From positions 806,001-870,000 of the forward strand of contig NAJO01000003.1 in assembly GCA_002077065.1 (NCBI GenBank): a stretch of DNA of 64,000 bases, in the 5' to 3' direction. Position 1 is the first letter of the stretch. Every line of letters begins with the position of its first letter. Source of the DNA: Cryoendolithus antarcticus. Taxonomy: Eukaryota; Ascomycota; Dothideomycetes; Cladosporiales; Cladosporiaceae. Positions 32,201 to 44,493 of the stretch are shown here, piece after piece. Under the pieces are notes generated by a model. It made no database searches. It saw only the letters and a program-made list of their open reading frames with translations, and had not been told where the DNA came from. Position numbers and translations under genes: made by a program.

Positions 32201-35200
32201 GAGGTCCTCCGACTTCAGTGCGTCGGCATAGACAACAGTGAAGCGGTTGACGAACGACGCGGGGAGACCTTTCCGCCCACCACCCTGATGATGGGGGTTC
32301 TGAGCAGCGAACAGCCGGAAATTGTTGTGCCGAGTGAAGGTCTGCCCGATCTCCGGGATGAAGACCTCACCTCTGTGATCGAGGCACGCATTGAGTCCCT
32401 CTAGCACTGATTGCGATGCAAGATTCATCTCGTCCAGCAATACCCATTCGCCGTTCTTCATCGCCCGCAAGAATGGCGCATCTTGCCAGACAAAAGTCCC
32501 GACTTCAGAGTCTTGCACAGGCACATCGGAGCCGAAGAGATCCATGAGATCCGTTTGCTCGGACAAGTTGACCCGAGTCAACGGCACGCCGGCGGTCGAT
32601 GCGATTGCAGTGACTAGTGCTGTTTTTCCCACACCAGGGCTGCCCTCTAGGAGAATCGGCTTGGTCAGTTGCATCGCGCGTACGACCCGCATCGCATTGA
32701 CTTTAGCGGTTGGGGTGTCGAAGCTGAAGTCGCTCGACAAAGTCGGTGAGTCTTCAGCCCGCGGCAGAATGAACACCCCGAAGGTCGCTTGCGATTGGTC
32801 TATGGTAACTTCCACGGGATCGTAGTACGTAGCAGCCGCCTGTGGATCATGCAGTAGATCACCAAGCGTGCGAACACAATCGCGTCGCTCGGCGTCCAGA
32901 TCGCTACTGACGGCTGTCATGAGTCCAGCTGGATTGGCACCCAAGGTGTCGATGTAGACCATAGCCGCACCGTTCATCACAGCTGCTCCACCGTCCACTG
33001 CTGCGTCGACATCTACAAACGAGGTCCAAGCCAACACATCGCGAATCGAGACAGCCGAAGTCGTAGAAGTGTTATAGCGCTGGTTGAACCATCGAGCGAA
33101 AGCGACCATCGCGCTTGCGTACAACCTCATTGGCGGGGCGAGCTTTGCCTGTACGATCTGCACAACATCGTCAAGATCAGATAGCGCTGGCACCCAAATC
33201 TCGGTGAACCGATTACGAAGCGCTGGCGAGAGCTCGCGCTTGCCGTAGTCGCCACCTGGGTTCATTGTTGCGAAGAGTTGAAAGCCTGGCTTTGCTGTGA
33301 CGAATGAGTCCGTCACTCCTTTCTCTGCAAGTAATATGGATCGCGAGGACTCCAGGACGCTATTGATCCGCTCAAGGACGGAGTCATCAGCCAGTGAGAT
33401 CTCGTCGAGCAGGAAGAAGGAGCCATTGCGCATTGCATCTACCAGCGTGCCGTCGACCCATTCGAAGAGTGCCTTGTAGCGTGTGCGAGCGAGCTGGATG
33501 TCATGATAAGGCTGGCTGTTGTGATACATTGCTTGCGCTTCAATAGCGTGTCCCGCAAGCGCGTTGTCGTACAGCCCCAGCAGATCATCAGTCGACTGTG
33601 CAGCGGCCATGTCCATATTCCGCAACGCTTCAGAAGCCAGCAATAGACTCCGAAGGTGTGCTTCATTTGTGGCACGATTGCGCACCGGTCGCTGCGAACC
33701 GATGAGATCTCCTGTCTCTGTATTCTGATGAGCATTTACTGTGGCAAGTGGCTGTCGCAATGCGTCTGCAAGCATCTGACACACAGTCGTCTTCCCGCAG
33801 CCGGTCTCTCCAACAAGCAACACGGGCTCATCGTTCCGTATCGCTCTGGCGACAAGAGTGTACAAGCGTCGCATGGCCTTCGTCCACACCACCCCGTGAT
33901 GCTGCGCTTGCCGGGTATGTGTAGCGATCTCTGGCGCATTACTGCCGTACAACGCAGCTTCATTGATGGTAACCTTGGGCCCGGCTAGGCTCATAGCTCT
34001 CTCGATGATATCCTTGATGGCATCACGCTCTTCGGTCTTGCGCACTCGCTCAGCAAGGAGCATGTAGCCATTCGCCGCGAGTTGATCGATCGTATCATTG
34101 GGTCGCAGGGCCCAACGGAAGAGGTCTCTGAGTGTTGCAAAGCTCTTCTGCTCGAACAGCCGATTCTCCTGACGCAGTACAGAAAGCTCGCGGTACACAG
34201 TGACGATGCGCTTGCACCTCGACTCTGGCAGCTGTGTACGCTTGTGTAGGATCTCTTGTAGCTCGTTGACAGGGATGTCGTCGAAGTGCAATTCTAGAAA
34301 GCGATTGCGAAATGCACGAGAGAGTGTCTTACGACCACCGTAAAGTCCGGCTGGGTTCTGAGTGGCGAAAAGCATGAAGCTTTCATGTGGCCGCACGACC
34401 TCCTGAGTCTCAGGAATCAGCAGCTCGCGATTGTCGTCTAGCAGGCGATTCAGAGCTTCGAGAACATCGGTAGGCGCAAGATTGAGTTCATCGAGTACGA
34501 TCCAATGCCCCTCCCGCAGAGCTTTTACAAGAATGCCCTCTTGATACTCCAGTCTGCCGTCGGGCGTAGAGACATACGTCCCAAGATACTCTTGTAGGTC
34601 TGTGTGCTCGTGATTGTTGATTCGAACGAAATGATGGCCGGTTCGATTTGCTAGATACTCGATCATGCTCGTTTTTCCGCTGGAAGTAGGACCTTGAATC
34701 AGCACGGGGAATTTGCGCGTACTGGAGGCTCGGACGAGGTTCTCTAAATTGTCTCTAATGAAGGGCGTGATAATGTAGTGAGTCTGTTCCTGTATTGGTA
34801 GGATGCCCTGCCTAACCCAGTGCTTGCTCCCAGGATATGCCTGTAGATAGCTGTGGCCGTCTTGTAAAGATCTCAGCGACTTTTGGAGCTCGGTTCGGAC
34901 GTTGGTCTTCTTTGCGAAAAGGTGCTGAAGCAAGAGTGGCTCCACCAGTTTCGAAGACTCGGAGTCAAGGAAAGTCAAAAAGCTCATCTGGAAACCTTCG
35001 TACAATGCTCGCCGCAGACTGCACTGCGGTGCAATGTATCGAGCATAACTTAACGTCCTTGTAAGTGTTCGAAGACTGAAATGCGGCTTCTGCCCAGCAC
35101 CATCCACTAGCTTGTTCTGGAGGGCCATGCCAATGATCTTTTGGTACAGCACGCTTACGTCGAACGCGACGCTGTCATCGCCGGCAGCATCATCGCGAAG

Positions 35201-37864
35201 ATAGGAGCGCACAATGCTCTGCAAGCTCTTGAGATCTCGGTCAGGAGACCCTACGTACAGCTCAGTGAAGCGAGATCTTATACTGGGCGGCAGGTCCTTC
35301 TTGCCGACGTCTGTAGCAGGATTCATTGCTGCAAGAAGTCTGAAGGCAGGGTGCGCCTTAACAGATTCCACATCTCCAGCTTCCGTGAGTAGCAGTGAAG
35401 GAGCATCGGAGTCCAGGAGATCGGCCAATGCATCTAGGGTATCCGAAGAAGCCAGATTGATCTCATCAAGAAGCACCCAGTCGCCGTTGCGCACTGCCTT
35501 GACAATATTGCCTTCAACGAAGCTGAATGCGAAATTCTCCTGTCCAGCTTCAAGCCGACGCTCAATGTCAAGCGCCTTGTCTGCGAACACTCCCCAAGCT
35601 TGGAAGTCTATCTGCCTAGCGTCTGTCTTTCGACGCTTTCGGGCAGTTTCATCCGACCGTGCAGCACTACTACTACGCTGCTTGTCGACCATCTGTAGAG
35701 CTTGCCGCCAGAGCTTGCACACAACCTTCCATTGTCCACGAGACATGGCTTTGGAAAGAAGTCGAGTGAAGTCCTGATTCTTCGTCGCACTAAAACTGGC
35801 AGCAAAGAGTGTACTGAAGTCGTCGTGGAGTGGGATCATGAGAGAGCGCGCGTTCACAGGTTTGAAACCTCCGAGTAAGTCCCCTGCTTCAGTCTCTTGA
35901 GACAAATTGAACGGTACGAGTCTTTTGCCTAGCTGCTGAGCAAGATGCTGAACAGCTGTAGTCTTCCCCACGCCAGTCTCACCAACTAAGAGGAGTGGCT
36001 CTCGGTTCGACACAGCAGCTGCCACTCGCTCGAGCATTCGACTTGTGTGTGCGTTGGTGGAGAAGGAAGTATGCGAGGCATGCTGCTGACGTGCTGATTT
36101 CTCTTTGGACAAAGTGTAGCGACCGATAACCAACCGCTCTTTGCTGCTCTCGTATCTCGCATCGCGATCTTCGAGAAAGTCCCTACGCTGAGGATCGATG
36201 CGAAGCTCCTGCGCGATCGCGGCTGAAATGTTCATCCGCACTTCGCTGTCGGGCAATGCGCCACAGAAGCAATCCATCGCTTCCAGATACATCGCATCGA
36301 AGTCGGAGTCGTTCAAAGTACTACGGCCTTGTATGAGCTTCGAAGTGCGTCTGCAAAATTTGAGGAAGTCACGAGGACTTGTGGGACGCAGTACACCAGT
36401 ACTTGCACGAGCCGTGAGGCTCTTTTGTTGGTGCAAACTTGACAAGCGGCTGGACAAGGCAACGAATTGCGGGAGTAGTGGCCGCAAGGTAGGATAGAGG
36501 GTATGTGCAATCATCGTCAAGTCTGCGTCCGAGGGCAACATGATGTCGACGTCCAGCCAGTGTCGTCGTCCGATCATGTGGCTCAGGGCTTTCGTAGCAT
36601 CGCCTCTATGATTCACATTGGGGCGTGTAGTTGCCAACAGGCGAAAATCGTGATGAGCATGGAGCGTCTGTGCGCGATTCGGGATGGTAAGTTCCCGTCG
36701 TTCGATTAAAGGAAGTAATACTCCGATGATGTCTTGGGGTGCACGATCGAGGTCCTCGATGACCACCAATCTGCCCTCCTGTACAGCAGTAGTCAAGACG
36801 CCTGGCCGCCAGACGAAGGTGCCGGGCTCACTGCCAGTGGCGTATATTCCGATGAGCGCCTTGGCGTCGCTTTGCTCGTTCAGATGCAATGTGATCATCC
36901 GGTCAAGCTTGCCTATTTCACGTGCGAGATCTCGAATGAGCATGGTCTTGCCAGAGCCAGGCAGTCCAGTCAGCAGCAGCGGTTGTGCAGACTGAAGAGC
37001 ACACGCAAGGTTATGCATGTTCTCGACAGTACTAGGAGCCTTTACGACAGGGCTAGGTCTGCTCCTCTCGTCAGGCAATGAGTATTGTGGGAGCAGAACG
37101 CCACCGTACAAGCAGGTCGCCACATGAAAGCTACTGGCTGCCACTGTGCGCCCAGAGCCGGATCGCATTTCTGAAGAGCTCTGGACTGAAACTAAGAGTT
37201 GATCGACGCGGCGCTGTCGCTCCTCTTCCCGTAGCATCAGGAAGCGATAATCGATAGTCTGATCATCCCAGGCACCGTCAAGCAAGAGGCCCAATGTGTC
37301 GTCGCCGCAATGTTGACTGATCATGTGCTCGAACCAGGCATCTGCTCCATCTAGACAGATTTGCAGGATGCGGATAGCTAGATAAACGATCGACTTGTTC
37401 CTGTTCAGGAGCAGGCCAGTAACGGAGTTGGTGTCGACCAGTGAAATAAAAGTCTCGTGATCATAGCGAAGAAGTCGAAAAAGCCCCAGTAGGTAAGCTA
37501 GATCGTCTGAGGAGTCCTGATTGGTACCGAAAACGTACTCCTCGCTCTCGAGTAGGCGTCGCGCGTAGATCGACAGATTGGGCGCAAAAGCGACTACCCT
37601 TCCGAGTGTGGCGATCGACTGAGCGAAACTGCCATGTCGTCGCAGATCCGCGCAAATGTGTGGGAAGATTTCGCGACAGTGAGCGAACAAGATATATGTG
37701 TATCGAGGTTGGAGTGCAGTCAACGTGAGGCTATTGAGATAGCGTTCATCGCTGACGCCCTTAATGGCATCAATGAGTGACTCTGGTAGCTCCTGAAAAC
37801 GATGCAAAAGCGCCGTGTCCCAGTGGCAGTCCATCTGAGCTGGGAAAGATGGTATATGAAACAC
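23266..37864 (-). CDS. MDN1: Midasin, AAA+ ATPase for 60S ribosome assembly
   Basis: Two exons, complement(23266..30651,30692..37864), about 4852 residues; yeast Mdn1 has 4910. It is a dynein-like ring that pulls assembly factors (Ytm1, Rsa4) off pre-60S particles. Six AAA+ units carry Walker A motifs: GLPGSGKT (~301), GETGVGKT (~630), GPTSSGKT (~1061), GETGCGKT (~1358), GSPGVGKT (~1747) and GPSGVGKT (~2058). A long linker follows, then an acidic Asp/Glu-rich region (about 4020-4540). A C-terminal MIDAS domain has the metal-binding DDSKSM near 4630, which binds the UBL domains of Ytm1 and Rsa4. The two exons overlap as open frames, so they look like two genes until spliced. The intron is 40 bp with GTAAGT donor, CACTAAC branch and TTAG acceptor; a 61-bp form using GTCAGT at 30712 is also in frame. 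The start may be the second Met (MDCHWD). Confidence 0.95.
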
Positions 37865-38101
37865 TTCATTACGATTTCATGTGCTCTTCTCACGCTCGAG
37901 AAGTTTTGATATGCGAGCTTCGCGCATTATGTAACAATCACGCTTGACCTTTCTGAGACTTCCGTCCGCTAGTCTACATCCAGACGAGACGTGCATGCAC
38001 GCCATTCCTCGAGAAAGGACGAGTACGAAGCTCAGTCGAACCAGCACATATTGTTACGAAGGCCCGGCATAGCAGGAGTTGCACTCAAGATCTTCCACAG
38101 C
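37865..38101. promoter_or_regulatory. Divergent promoter region midasin / mitochondrial L7-L12
   Basis: Only 237 bp separate the two start codons. Both genes serve ribosome production, one cytosolic and one mitochondrial, so shared control is plausible but not shown. Confidence 0.45.
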
Positions 38102-38716
38102 ATGTCACTCACCTGCCAGTACGCCGCACGTTCGTGTGCCCGAAGTCTCCGATCATCACAACCCACAACCACCCGATGCATAGTAGCCCGGAGTCGACGA
38201 AGAGCAGACGGAGCACGGAGATGGCAATCTACAGAGGCGGCTGCAAGCGACCCGAAGATATCAGAGATCGTGGAGCAGATAGGGAGATTAACGTTACTCG
38301 AGACCGCGGATTTGGTGTCGACGCTAAAGGTATGTCTCGATCGAAAGTATTGGGAGTGGCTGTGCAAATGCTGATCCGTTGTATAGACGCGACTCAATAT
38401 ACCTGACATGCCAATGGGCGGATTCGGAGGCGGCGCAGCACAGCCTGCGGCAGCAGCACCAGCAGAGGAGCCTGAGGAGGCAGCACCAAAGGCTGCGGAG
38501 AAGACGTTGTTCAATCTCAAGCTGGAATCGTTCGAAGCGGCAGCAAAGCCGAAGGTTATCAAGGAAGTGAAGGCAATGCTGGGACTGAGCTTGGTGGACT
38601 CGAAGAAGTTTGTGGAGAGCGCACCGAAGATTATGAAGGAGGCCGTGCCAAAGGAGGAGGCCGAGAAGATGATAGAGACGATGAAGGCATTGGGTGCGGT
38701 TGTCAAGATGGAGTAG
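38102..38716 (+). CDS. MNP1: Mitochondrial large-subunit ribosomal protein bL12m (L7/L12)
   Basis: Exons are join(38102..38329,38387..38716), 185 residues, with a 57-bp intron (donor GTATGT). The N-terminus (MSLTCQYAARSCARSLRSSQ and a following Arg-rich stretch) is a mitochondrial presequence. The dimerising N-domain KISEIVEQIGRLTLLETADLV is followed by a flexible Ala/Gly/Glu hinge. The C-terminal domain is EKTLFNLKLESFEAAAKPKVIKEV (in parts), then LGLSLVDSKKFVESAPK and the closing ETMKALGAVVKME, the classic L7/L12 factor-binding fold. It forms the stalk of the mitochondrial ribosome that recruits translation GTPases. Length and domain order fit the family. Confidence 0.93.
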
Positions 38717-39124
38717 TGCAATGTATGGAGTGATGCTGCCTCTCAGCTGTCCAGTGGATGTAGAGAGCTGGTCGAGCGATGGGGGCTACCGATTTGCCGC
38801 TGTCCGGCGGAAAGGGGAGGTCCTGTATACACAAATGAAATGTACAACAAGGGCAGCGGGCGGGTATTTCAGACATGGTGGGTGGCCAGATAGTATCATG
38901 GCAAAAAGATATGTGCCCGTGTCTTGTGCGCCTTTGTCACACTTGAATGTTAGAGTGCGGTTATTTCATTGATGCCCATCAAATTCGGGGCAGCCATTAC
39001 CTGGCGCGTCGTCTTTCACGCGTGTCTGAAGCACAGTTGCCCTCTCGGCTTCCCACACCCAGCTTAGGCTTTTGCGACACAACTCACATCGCTTACAATG
39101 CGCTGAGTGTGATCGGTCGACTCA
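38717..39124. other. Intergenic, 0.41 kb, no supported gene
   Basis: This is the 3' flank of the L7/L12 gene and upstream region of the chloride channel, both on the plus strand. No motifs were recognised. Confidence 0.5.
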
Positions 39125-41751
39125 ATGTCGAACTCTTCGTCGAGTCGATCGCCGCCTGGACCATCTGTATCTGTGTCTCGCGCTCCTCCCGTTCACACGC
39201 CTGATTACACCTCCGACGATGAGGACGAGGACGGCCTCGACCTGACTTCGGATGAGCTGCTGAACGAGGATCCATGGAGAAACGAAGCAGCAGGCGATGA
39301 AGACAACGACGTGACGTCCGAACGTGCACAGAAACCAAAGAAGCCCTCTTTTGCATCTCGCTTCCTGTCTTCGCCTCTAGCAGGTCTGCAGGCTGTCGCG
39401 AGTAACACAGGACCTGGTCAGCAAGACACTAAGGATGCTGCTGGACTGGACTGGTATGTGGAAGGCCCAGGGCGACGCGTTGGCTACGACAATCTGACCG
39501 CAATCGACTGGATCTACGAGTACAGCAAGGAACGCACACGAGTGCAACATTTGACTGCCAATGCCCCAGGACTGGTAGGACAGCTCAAGGTGCTCGTAGA
39601 TGCTAGTCAAATATGGTGGGTTCTCGTGGCTACAGGCGTAGCAGTTGGCGGTATTGCAGCTGGCATCGATGTTGCAAGTGATTGGCTCGGTGATCTCAAG
39701 ACCGGAGTGTGCAGCAATGTTGAGCACGGAGGGAAGCTGTACCTGAACAAAGTATTCTGCTGCTGGGGTGAGGAGGGATTGGCCGAGTGCAAGGACTGGA
39801 ATAGCTGGAGCTCGATGATGGGCGTTAGAAGCGTTGGTGGAGGGTATATAATTGAGTACATCGCTTTTGTGCTGCTCTCTGTTAGTCGTCACCATGGTTT
39901 CGAGCTTGTGGACGTGGCGCTGACAGCCTTCAGGTCCTCTTCGCAGCCGCTGCCTCGATCCTGGTAACACGCTTCTCCCCCTACGCGAAGCAAAGCGGTA
40001 TTCCAGAGATCAAAACTGTTCTCGGCGGCTTCGTCATACGCCACTTCCTCGGCGCATGGACTCTTTCAATCAAAGCCGTCGGCCTCTGCCTTGCAGTGGC
40101 ATCTGGGATGTGGCTTGGAAAGGAAGGACCTCTCGTGCACGTCGCTTGCTGCTGCGCCAACCTCTTCATGAAGCTGTCCAGCGCCATCAATACGAATGAA
40201 GCCAAGAAGCGTGAAACACTCTCAGCTGCCGCTGCCAGTGGTATCAGCGTGGCATTTGGCGCGCCCATTGGAGGGGTGCTGTTTAGTCTTGAGCAACTCA
40301 GCTACTACTTTCCCGACAAGACCATGTGGGCATCCTTCGTGTGTGCTATGGTCGCGGCTGTAACACTACAAGCCTTCGACCCCTTCCGTACTGGAAAGCT
40401 GGTCCTGTTCCAAGTCACGTACCACAGCGGCTGGCACGCATTCGAGCTCTTACCTTTCATGATCATCGGCGTGCTAGGTGGACTATATGGTGGTCTCTTC
40501 ATCAAACTCAACATGCGCATCGCTGCATTCCGAGCATCCGCAAAGAACCCCTTTCAAGGCCGGTCTGTACTGGAAGTCATTATTGTCGCTCTTGCAACCG
40601 CACTTATCAGCTACCCTATCACGTTTCTACGTGCCCAGAGCTCAGAGCTTGTCGAGTACCTCTTTGCTGAGTGTACCGACATACCTGCTGATGATCTCGG
40701 ACTATGCAAGCTGGGCATCGCTAATACCGGTGTCATTCTGATTCTGCTAATTTCGAGTGTCATCGGCTTTCTCCTCGCTTCGCTTACGTTCGGATTGCAA
40801 ATACCCGCCGGCATACTGCTGCCGTCGATGGCTGTGGGAGCCCTCTTCGGTCGCTCGGTGGGACTATTAGTCGAAGTCGCGCAACGCAATCACTCGAATT
40901 CGATCGTCTTCTCAGCCTGCGAGCCGGACATCCCTTGTGTCACTCCAGGAACATACGCTGTCATTGGCGCCGCAGCGGCTTTAGCGGGCGCAACACGCAT
41001 GACTGTGTCCATTGTCGTAATCATGTTCGAGCTCACTGGCGCGCTCTCCTATGTGCTACCGATCATGGTCGCTGTGATGCTAGCGAAGTGGACCGGCGAT
41101 GGCATACATAAGCGCGGAATCTACGAAGCCTGGATCCATCTCAACGGCTACCCTTTCCTTGACAACAAAGACGACACCCCTATCCCAGATGTCCCAAATG
41201 CCCAACTGATGACGCGCATCGATGACTTGATTTGCATAACAGCCGCTGGTCATAGCATAGCGTCACTGCAGACACTGCTCCAGCAGCATCGCTTTCGAGG
41301 CTTTCCCGTCATTACTTCTCTTCAGAGCCCAACGTTGTTAGGCTATATCTCTCGCACCGAATTGACGTACGCCTTGGCATCCGCGTGCTCGCCTAAGGGT
41401 CGAGCTCTGTCCAAGCATGCTGAAGTGTATCTCATGCATGCGCCGCTGGCTGATCCTACTACCACTCTGGATCTGCGTCCATGGATGGACCAAACGCCGA
41501 TCACGCTCTCTGCTCTATCAACCCTGATGCTCACGAACGCCATGTTTCAGAAGCTTGGCCTGCGCTACATTGCGTTCGTTGAACGTGGTGAGCTACGTGG
41601 TTTGATGACCAAGAAAGACTTGTGGATTGTACTCAACAATGGTGAGGTTACCACGACCGGGCAAGGCACTGGCGCACTCAGAGAACACTTTGACGAGGAG
41701 CAAGAAGATGAGCGCGGCCTTCTTGGTGTGGAGCACGGAGAACGAGGGTAA
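39125..41751 (+). CDS. CLC voltage-gated chloride channel / Cl-/H+ exchanger (Gef1-related)
   Basis: Exons are join(39125..39880,39934..41751), 857 residues, with a 53-bp intron (GTTAGT donor, CTGAC branch). The N-terminal 110 residues are cytosolic and acidic. The membrane part begins near 163 (WWVLVATGVAVGG). Chloride-path signatures are QSGIPEIKTVLGGF (272 on), GMWLGKEGPLVHVACC (310 on; gating glutamate E316) and FGLQIPAGILLPSM. The C-terminus has two CBS domains: about 690-740 (LMTRIDDLICITAAGHSI, FRGFPVI) and about 795-835 (GLRYIAFVERGELRGL, MTKKDLW). CBS pairs bind nucleotides and regulate gating. Yeast Gef1 works in the Golgi/endosome and supports copper loading of iron oxidases. The subfamily here is close to but not certainly Gef1. 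Confidence 0.92.
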
Positions 41752-42178
41752 CGAGTATCGGACCTTACGCAGTCCCTGGCTCGAGCCGCTACAGTATTAT
41801 GGTGCTCTCGTCCATCACTTCACGACATGCTGTCATTCTGGGAGAGAGACGTATTGCTCAAGCGTTTCGCCTGGTTTTCTCTGTGATGACACAAGGGCAG
41901 CACACGCCGCTTCAGGGCCGTCCGCGAGATAGCGGAACCTTGCCCACGAGGCCAGCGAGATCCACGCGCCTATGGAAAGGCATGGCAATAAGGGCGCGTG
42001 TTATGCTGCAAACATTGTGTTCTGAGAAGGTATGTGAAAGGCGATAATGCCGAGAAGATGCTGTGGCGTGTTGCGCCTGGTTTGCTTATGTCTCACCTCC
42101 AACTGGACATTTGCACAGGCAACAATGCCAGCCCGCATAAAGGTGCGATGTCAGAGCCTGAACGCATCATACCCAGGG
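41752..42178. other. Intergenic, 0.43 kb, no supported gene
   Basis: This lies between the chloride-channel stop and the first possible Met of the broken DUF7587-like gene. Only short open frames without motifs are seen. Confidence 0.5.
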
Positions 42179-42940
42179 ATGTCAGTGATCATGTGTCCTC
42201 CTGCTCTTGCATCGCCCAAGTCTAGCGCCGCAGTCCTCGTTGGCGACACACTCGACAAGGCCTCGAGAGACATCCCTCCTTACCTGTTTCGTGTTTGGAG
42301 ATCTCTGGCGATCGGGCCGAGGAGGCACTCTCGCGCGTATTGTTCCTCATGCTTTCTTGGATCACGAGCGACGCGGCACGGAGTCACCTGCGCCGCACTT
42401 GAGTCAAGTGCCTATCAACTACCTGGAGAATCTCGTTGACGGACATCTCAATTACGATCACATCAAGACCATGTTCTCATCCTGGTCCCCTTCTCTGAAC
42501 TTCGTGCTCAACGTTTGGGCTTGCATCCACGGATCTGACGAGGAATATGCCAATGTCTATGTCAGCGTGATAGATGCAGCAATTTTACCCACAGAGAATC
42601 GAGTGATCTACGTACCTCACTTAGCTCCAATTTACCCGAAGCATAGGCGCCGCTACTTCTGGAACCGAAGATGGGTGAAGGTGAACACCGCAGGGATCCT
42701 CGCCCGCGAAAGGGTGTCGCTGACTCACCTGAAGCTGACCCAACGGCGCTCACTATCGCAGAGATCGTCAAACATCGCGATTATCTTGCGGAGATATATG
42801 GTGCAAAGCTCGCTGTTGCCGTCGTGGCGTCGTCTCTATGCGCAGCCAAGCGCAACGTTCAGGACTGGCTGGTGCGCGGCCCTGAAGCACAGACGTTCAC
42901 TGAGATTATGAAAGACTTTGATGTACCAAACGTGGACTGA
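42179..42940 (+). pseudogene. Broken gene with DUF7587-like core, two compensating frame changes
   Basis: Frame A from ATG 42179 gives DTLDKASRDIPPYLFRVWRS. At about 42290-42310 the similarity moves to the +1 frame: SGRGGTLARIVPHAFLDHE, then VPINYLENLVDGHLNYDHI, FSSWSPSLNFVLNVWACI and NVYVSVIDAAILPTENRVIYVPH. At about 42660-42715 it returns to frame A: DPTALTIAEIVKHRDYLAEI, YGAKLAVAVVASSLCAAKR, ending at 42940. PPYLFRVW, PHAFL and SSWSxSLxFVL resemble the core of a fungal domain I know as DUF7587, of unknown function and common in Dothideomycetes. No splice pair of normal length (45 bp or more) explains either switch, so I read it as a decayed gene or sequence errors. The GHL-to-VIDAA block stays open, so decay would be recent. 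Confidence 0.5.
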
Positions 42941-43294
42941 AGTTACCCTGATGTTATGAGGTGGGACGTAGGGGCACCTGACGAGCGGCAGTCAGAGATG
43001 TTGATGCGCGCCTACAACGAATTGCGCCGCCAGTATGTTTGGCAGTCACAGCATGAGGCTCCCCTGACCGCGAGTGAGTCGGAAGCGGCACACGACAATG
43101 GACCGCATTCAGTCGCATCGGTGTCAGCCGCAACAGAGAGCTCTTTTAGGACGAGACTTGAAATCAAGGACTAAGGGCAGAAGGCGTGCCCGGGAGACTT
43201 CACAGGACACTGTGGAGATCGGCGACTCAAGAACTCCCGTCGAGGACGCTGTCCGTCAGGCAAAGTTACTAGATTACCGGATTCAGTCCATCAT
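42941..43294. other. Intergenic, 0.35 kb
   Basis: A 72-codon open frame (42956-43174, plus strand) begins 16 bp after the broken gene's stop and reads RQSEMLMRAYNELRRQYVWQ. It could be a severed 3' piece of that gene, but I have no motif to prove it. Confidence 0.35.
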
Positions 43295-44493
43295 TTACAG
43301 CTTGCTCTTCCCACTCAGCACCACCGCCTCAAACCACTTCTTGACTAGATCATTCACCTCCCCGCTAGCATGCCACAGCGCCCAGTGGCTGGCTTTGACT
43401 TCACCCCTCGTCAATTTAGGGCAAGTCTCTTCCATCCCCTCGCTCATCTTCGGAATTAGCACATTGTCTTGCAGCGCCTGGATGAACAGCACCGGCTGCG
43501 AGACGCCGTTCTTCTGGGCTGCGGGCAGATTCTTCTCGTCATCGAAATTGACTTTGCGCGTGCGATACCAGTTGCAGGGTCCCTTCATGGGGGTCTCTGG
43601 GTTTGATACGCAGTATTGGGAGGTGTAATAGTCGAGCTCCTGCTGCATGTAAGGTCGCAATCTCATAGAGAACTGGGTCATGTTACTTACCTCCTCACTG
43701 AAGAACGGCGATGGGCCAATGTCGTCTTCCTGAATGGCCTGCAGATTCACACCCGTCTCTGGCTCCATCAAGGTGCGCCTACTACTCAATCTCCCACCGT
43801 ACATGCCACGCAGGAACTTCTTCGTTATCTCTTTGCCCTTCACAACGGCTTCGATCTTGCCATCAGCAGATCCAAATTGTTGCTGGTACCCAAAGTTCTG
43901 GCGCACGTTAGTACACAATCCACTTCACGAACCTTGAGCATATCACCTACCGGCAGAAGCTTCGCCACAACCTCATTACTCAGATACTTGTCGTGCACCG
44001 GCTGATACGGCGTAGCCACACTGAACACATGGCTAACCAGCTCCGGCTGCCACTGCGCAACGCGATACACCACCGCACCTCCCCAATCATGCCCTCCAAG
44101 CACGATCCGGTTTACGCCCTCAGCCTTGGCAATGCCGGCGATAGCGTCAGCGTGAGCCTTGAAGCCGTAGAGGGAGAGGTCATCAGGTGCGCCAGTCTGC
44201 CCGTAGCCCATGCATTCGAGGATTATGCACTGGAAGCCGAGCGAGAGGAGGAGAGGGACTTGGTAGCGCCAGGCGAGCCAGAGGTCGGGGAAGCCGTGGA
44301 CGAGGACGACTGTGCCTTTCTGGGGTATGCCAGAGGGGACGGCGCAGGATATGTAATCTATCACATCGATTAGTCTATGGACATACGATTGTGAGAGTGA
44401 GGATAGTAGGAGCATACGCCATCGATGTCCCTTCACAGTCGCGAACTTATGCTCCAGCCTCTTATCATTCGGGCCAACCTTATCGAGAGCCAT
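43295..44493 (-). CDS. Alpha/beta-hydrolase, soluble epoxide hydrolase type
   Basis: Exons are complement(43295..43639,43691..43897,43951..44357,44418..44493), 344 residues; introns are 60, 53 and 51 bp. The oxyanion motif HGFPD lies at 46-50. The nucleophile elbow GGHDWGG has Asp116, as in epoxide hydrolases and haloalkane dehalogenases rather than serine esterases. The lid follows, with SEEELDYYTSQY giving a likely catalytic Tyr. The acid is in ALQDNVLIPKM, and the base is one of the histidines in SHWALWHASGEV near the C-terminus. The family opens epoxides to diols, in detoxification or oxylipin and secondary metabolism. Intron 3 is a stop-free multiple of three; removing it restores SEE|ELDYY. 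An upstream in-frame Met in the 44538 frame is less likely as start. Confidence 0.88.

Noticed and set aside
23266..37864. Two separate overlapping giant genes on the minus strand (23266-30582 and 30554-37864)
   Set aside because: Together they form one midasin with six AAA+ units, linker and MIDAS domain of the usual total length, joined by a clear intron.
38032..38721. Minus-strand 229-codon frame with Ala/Ser-rich sequence
   Set aside because: Antisense of the L7/L12 gene, whose domains are certain.
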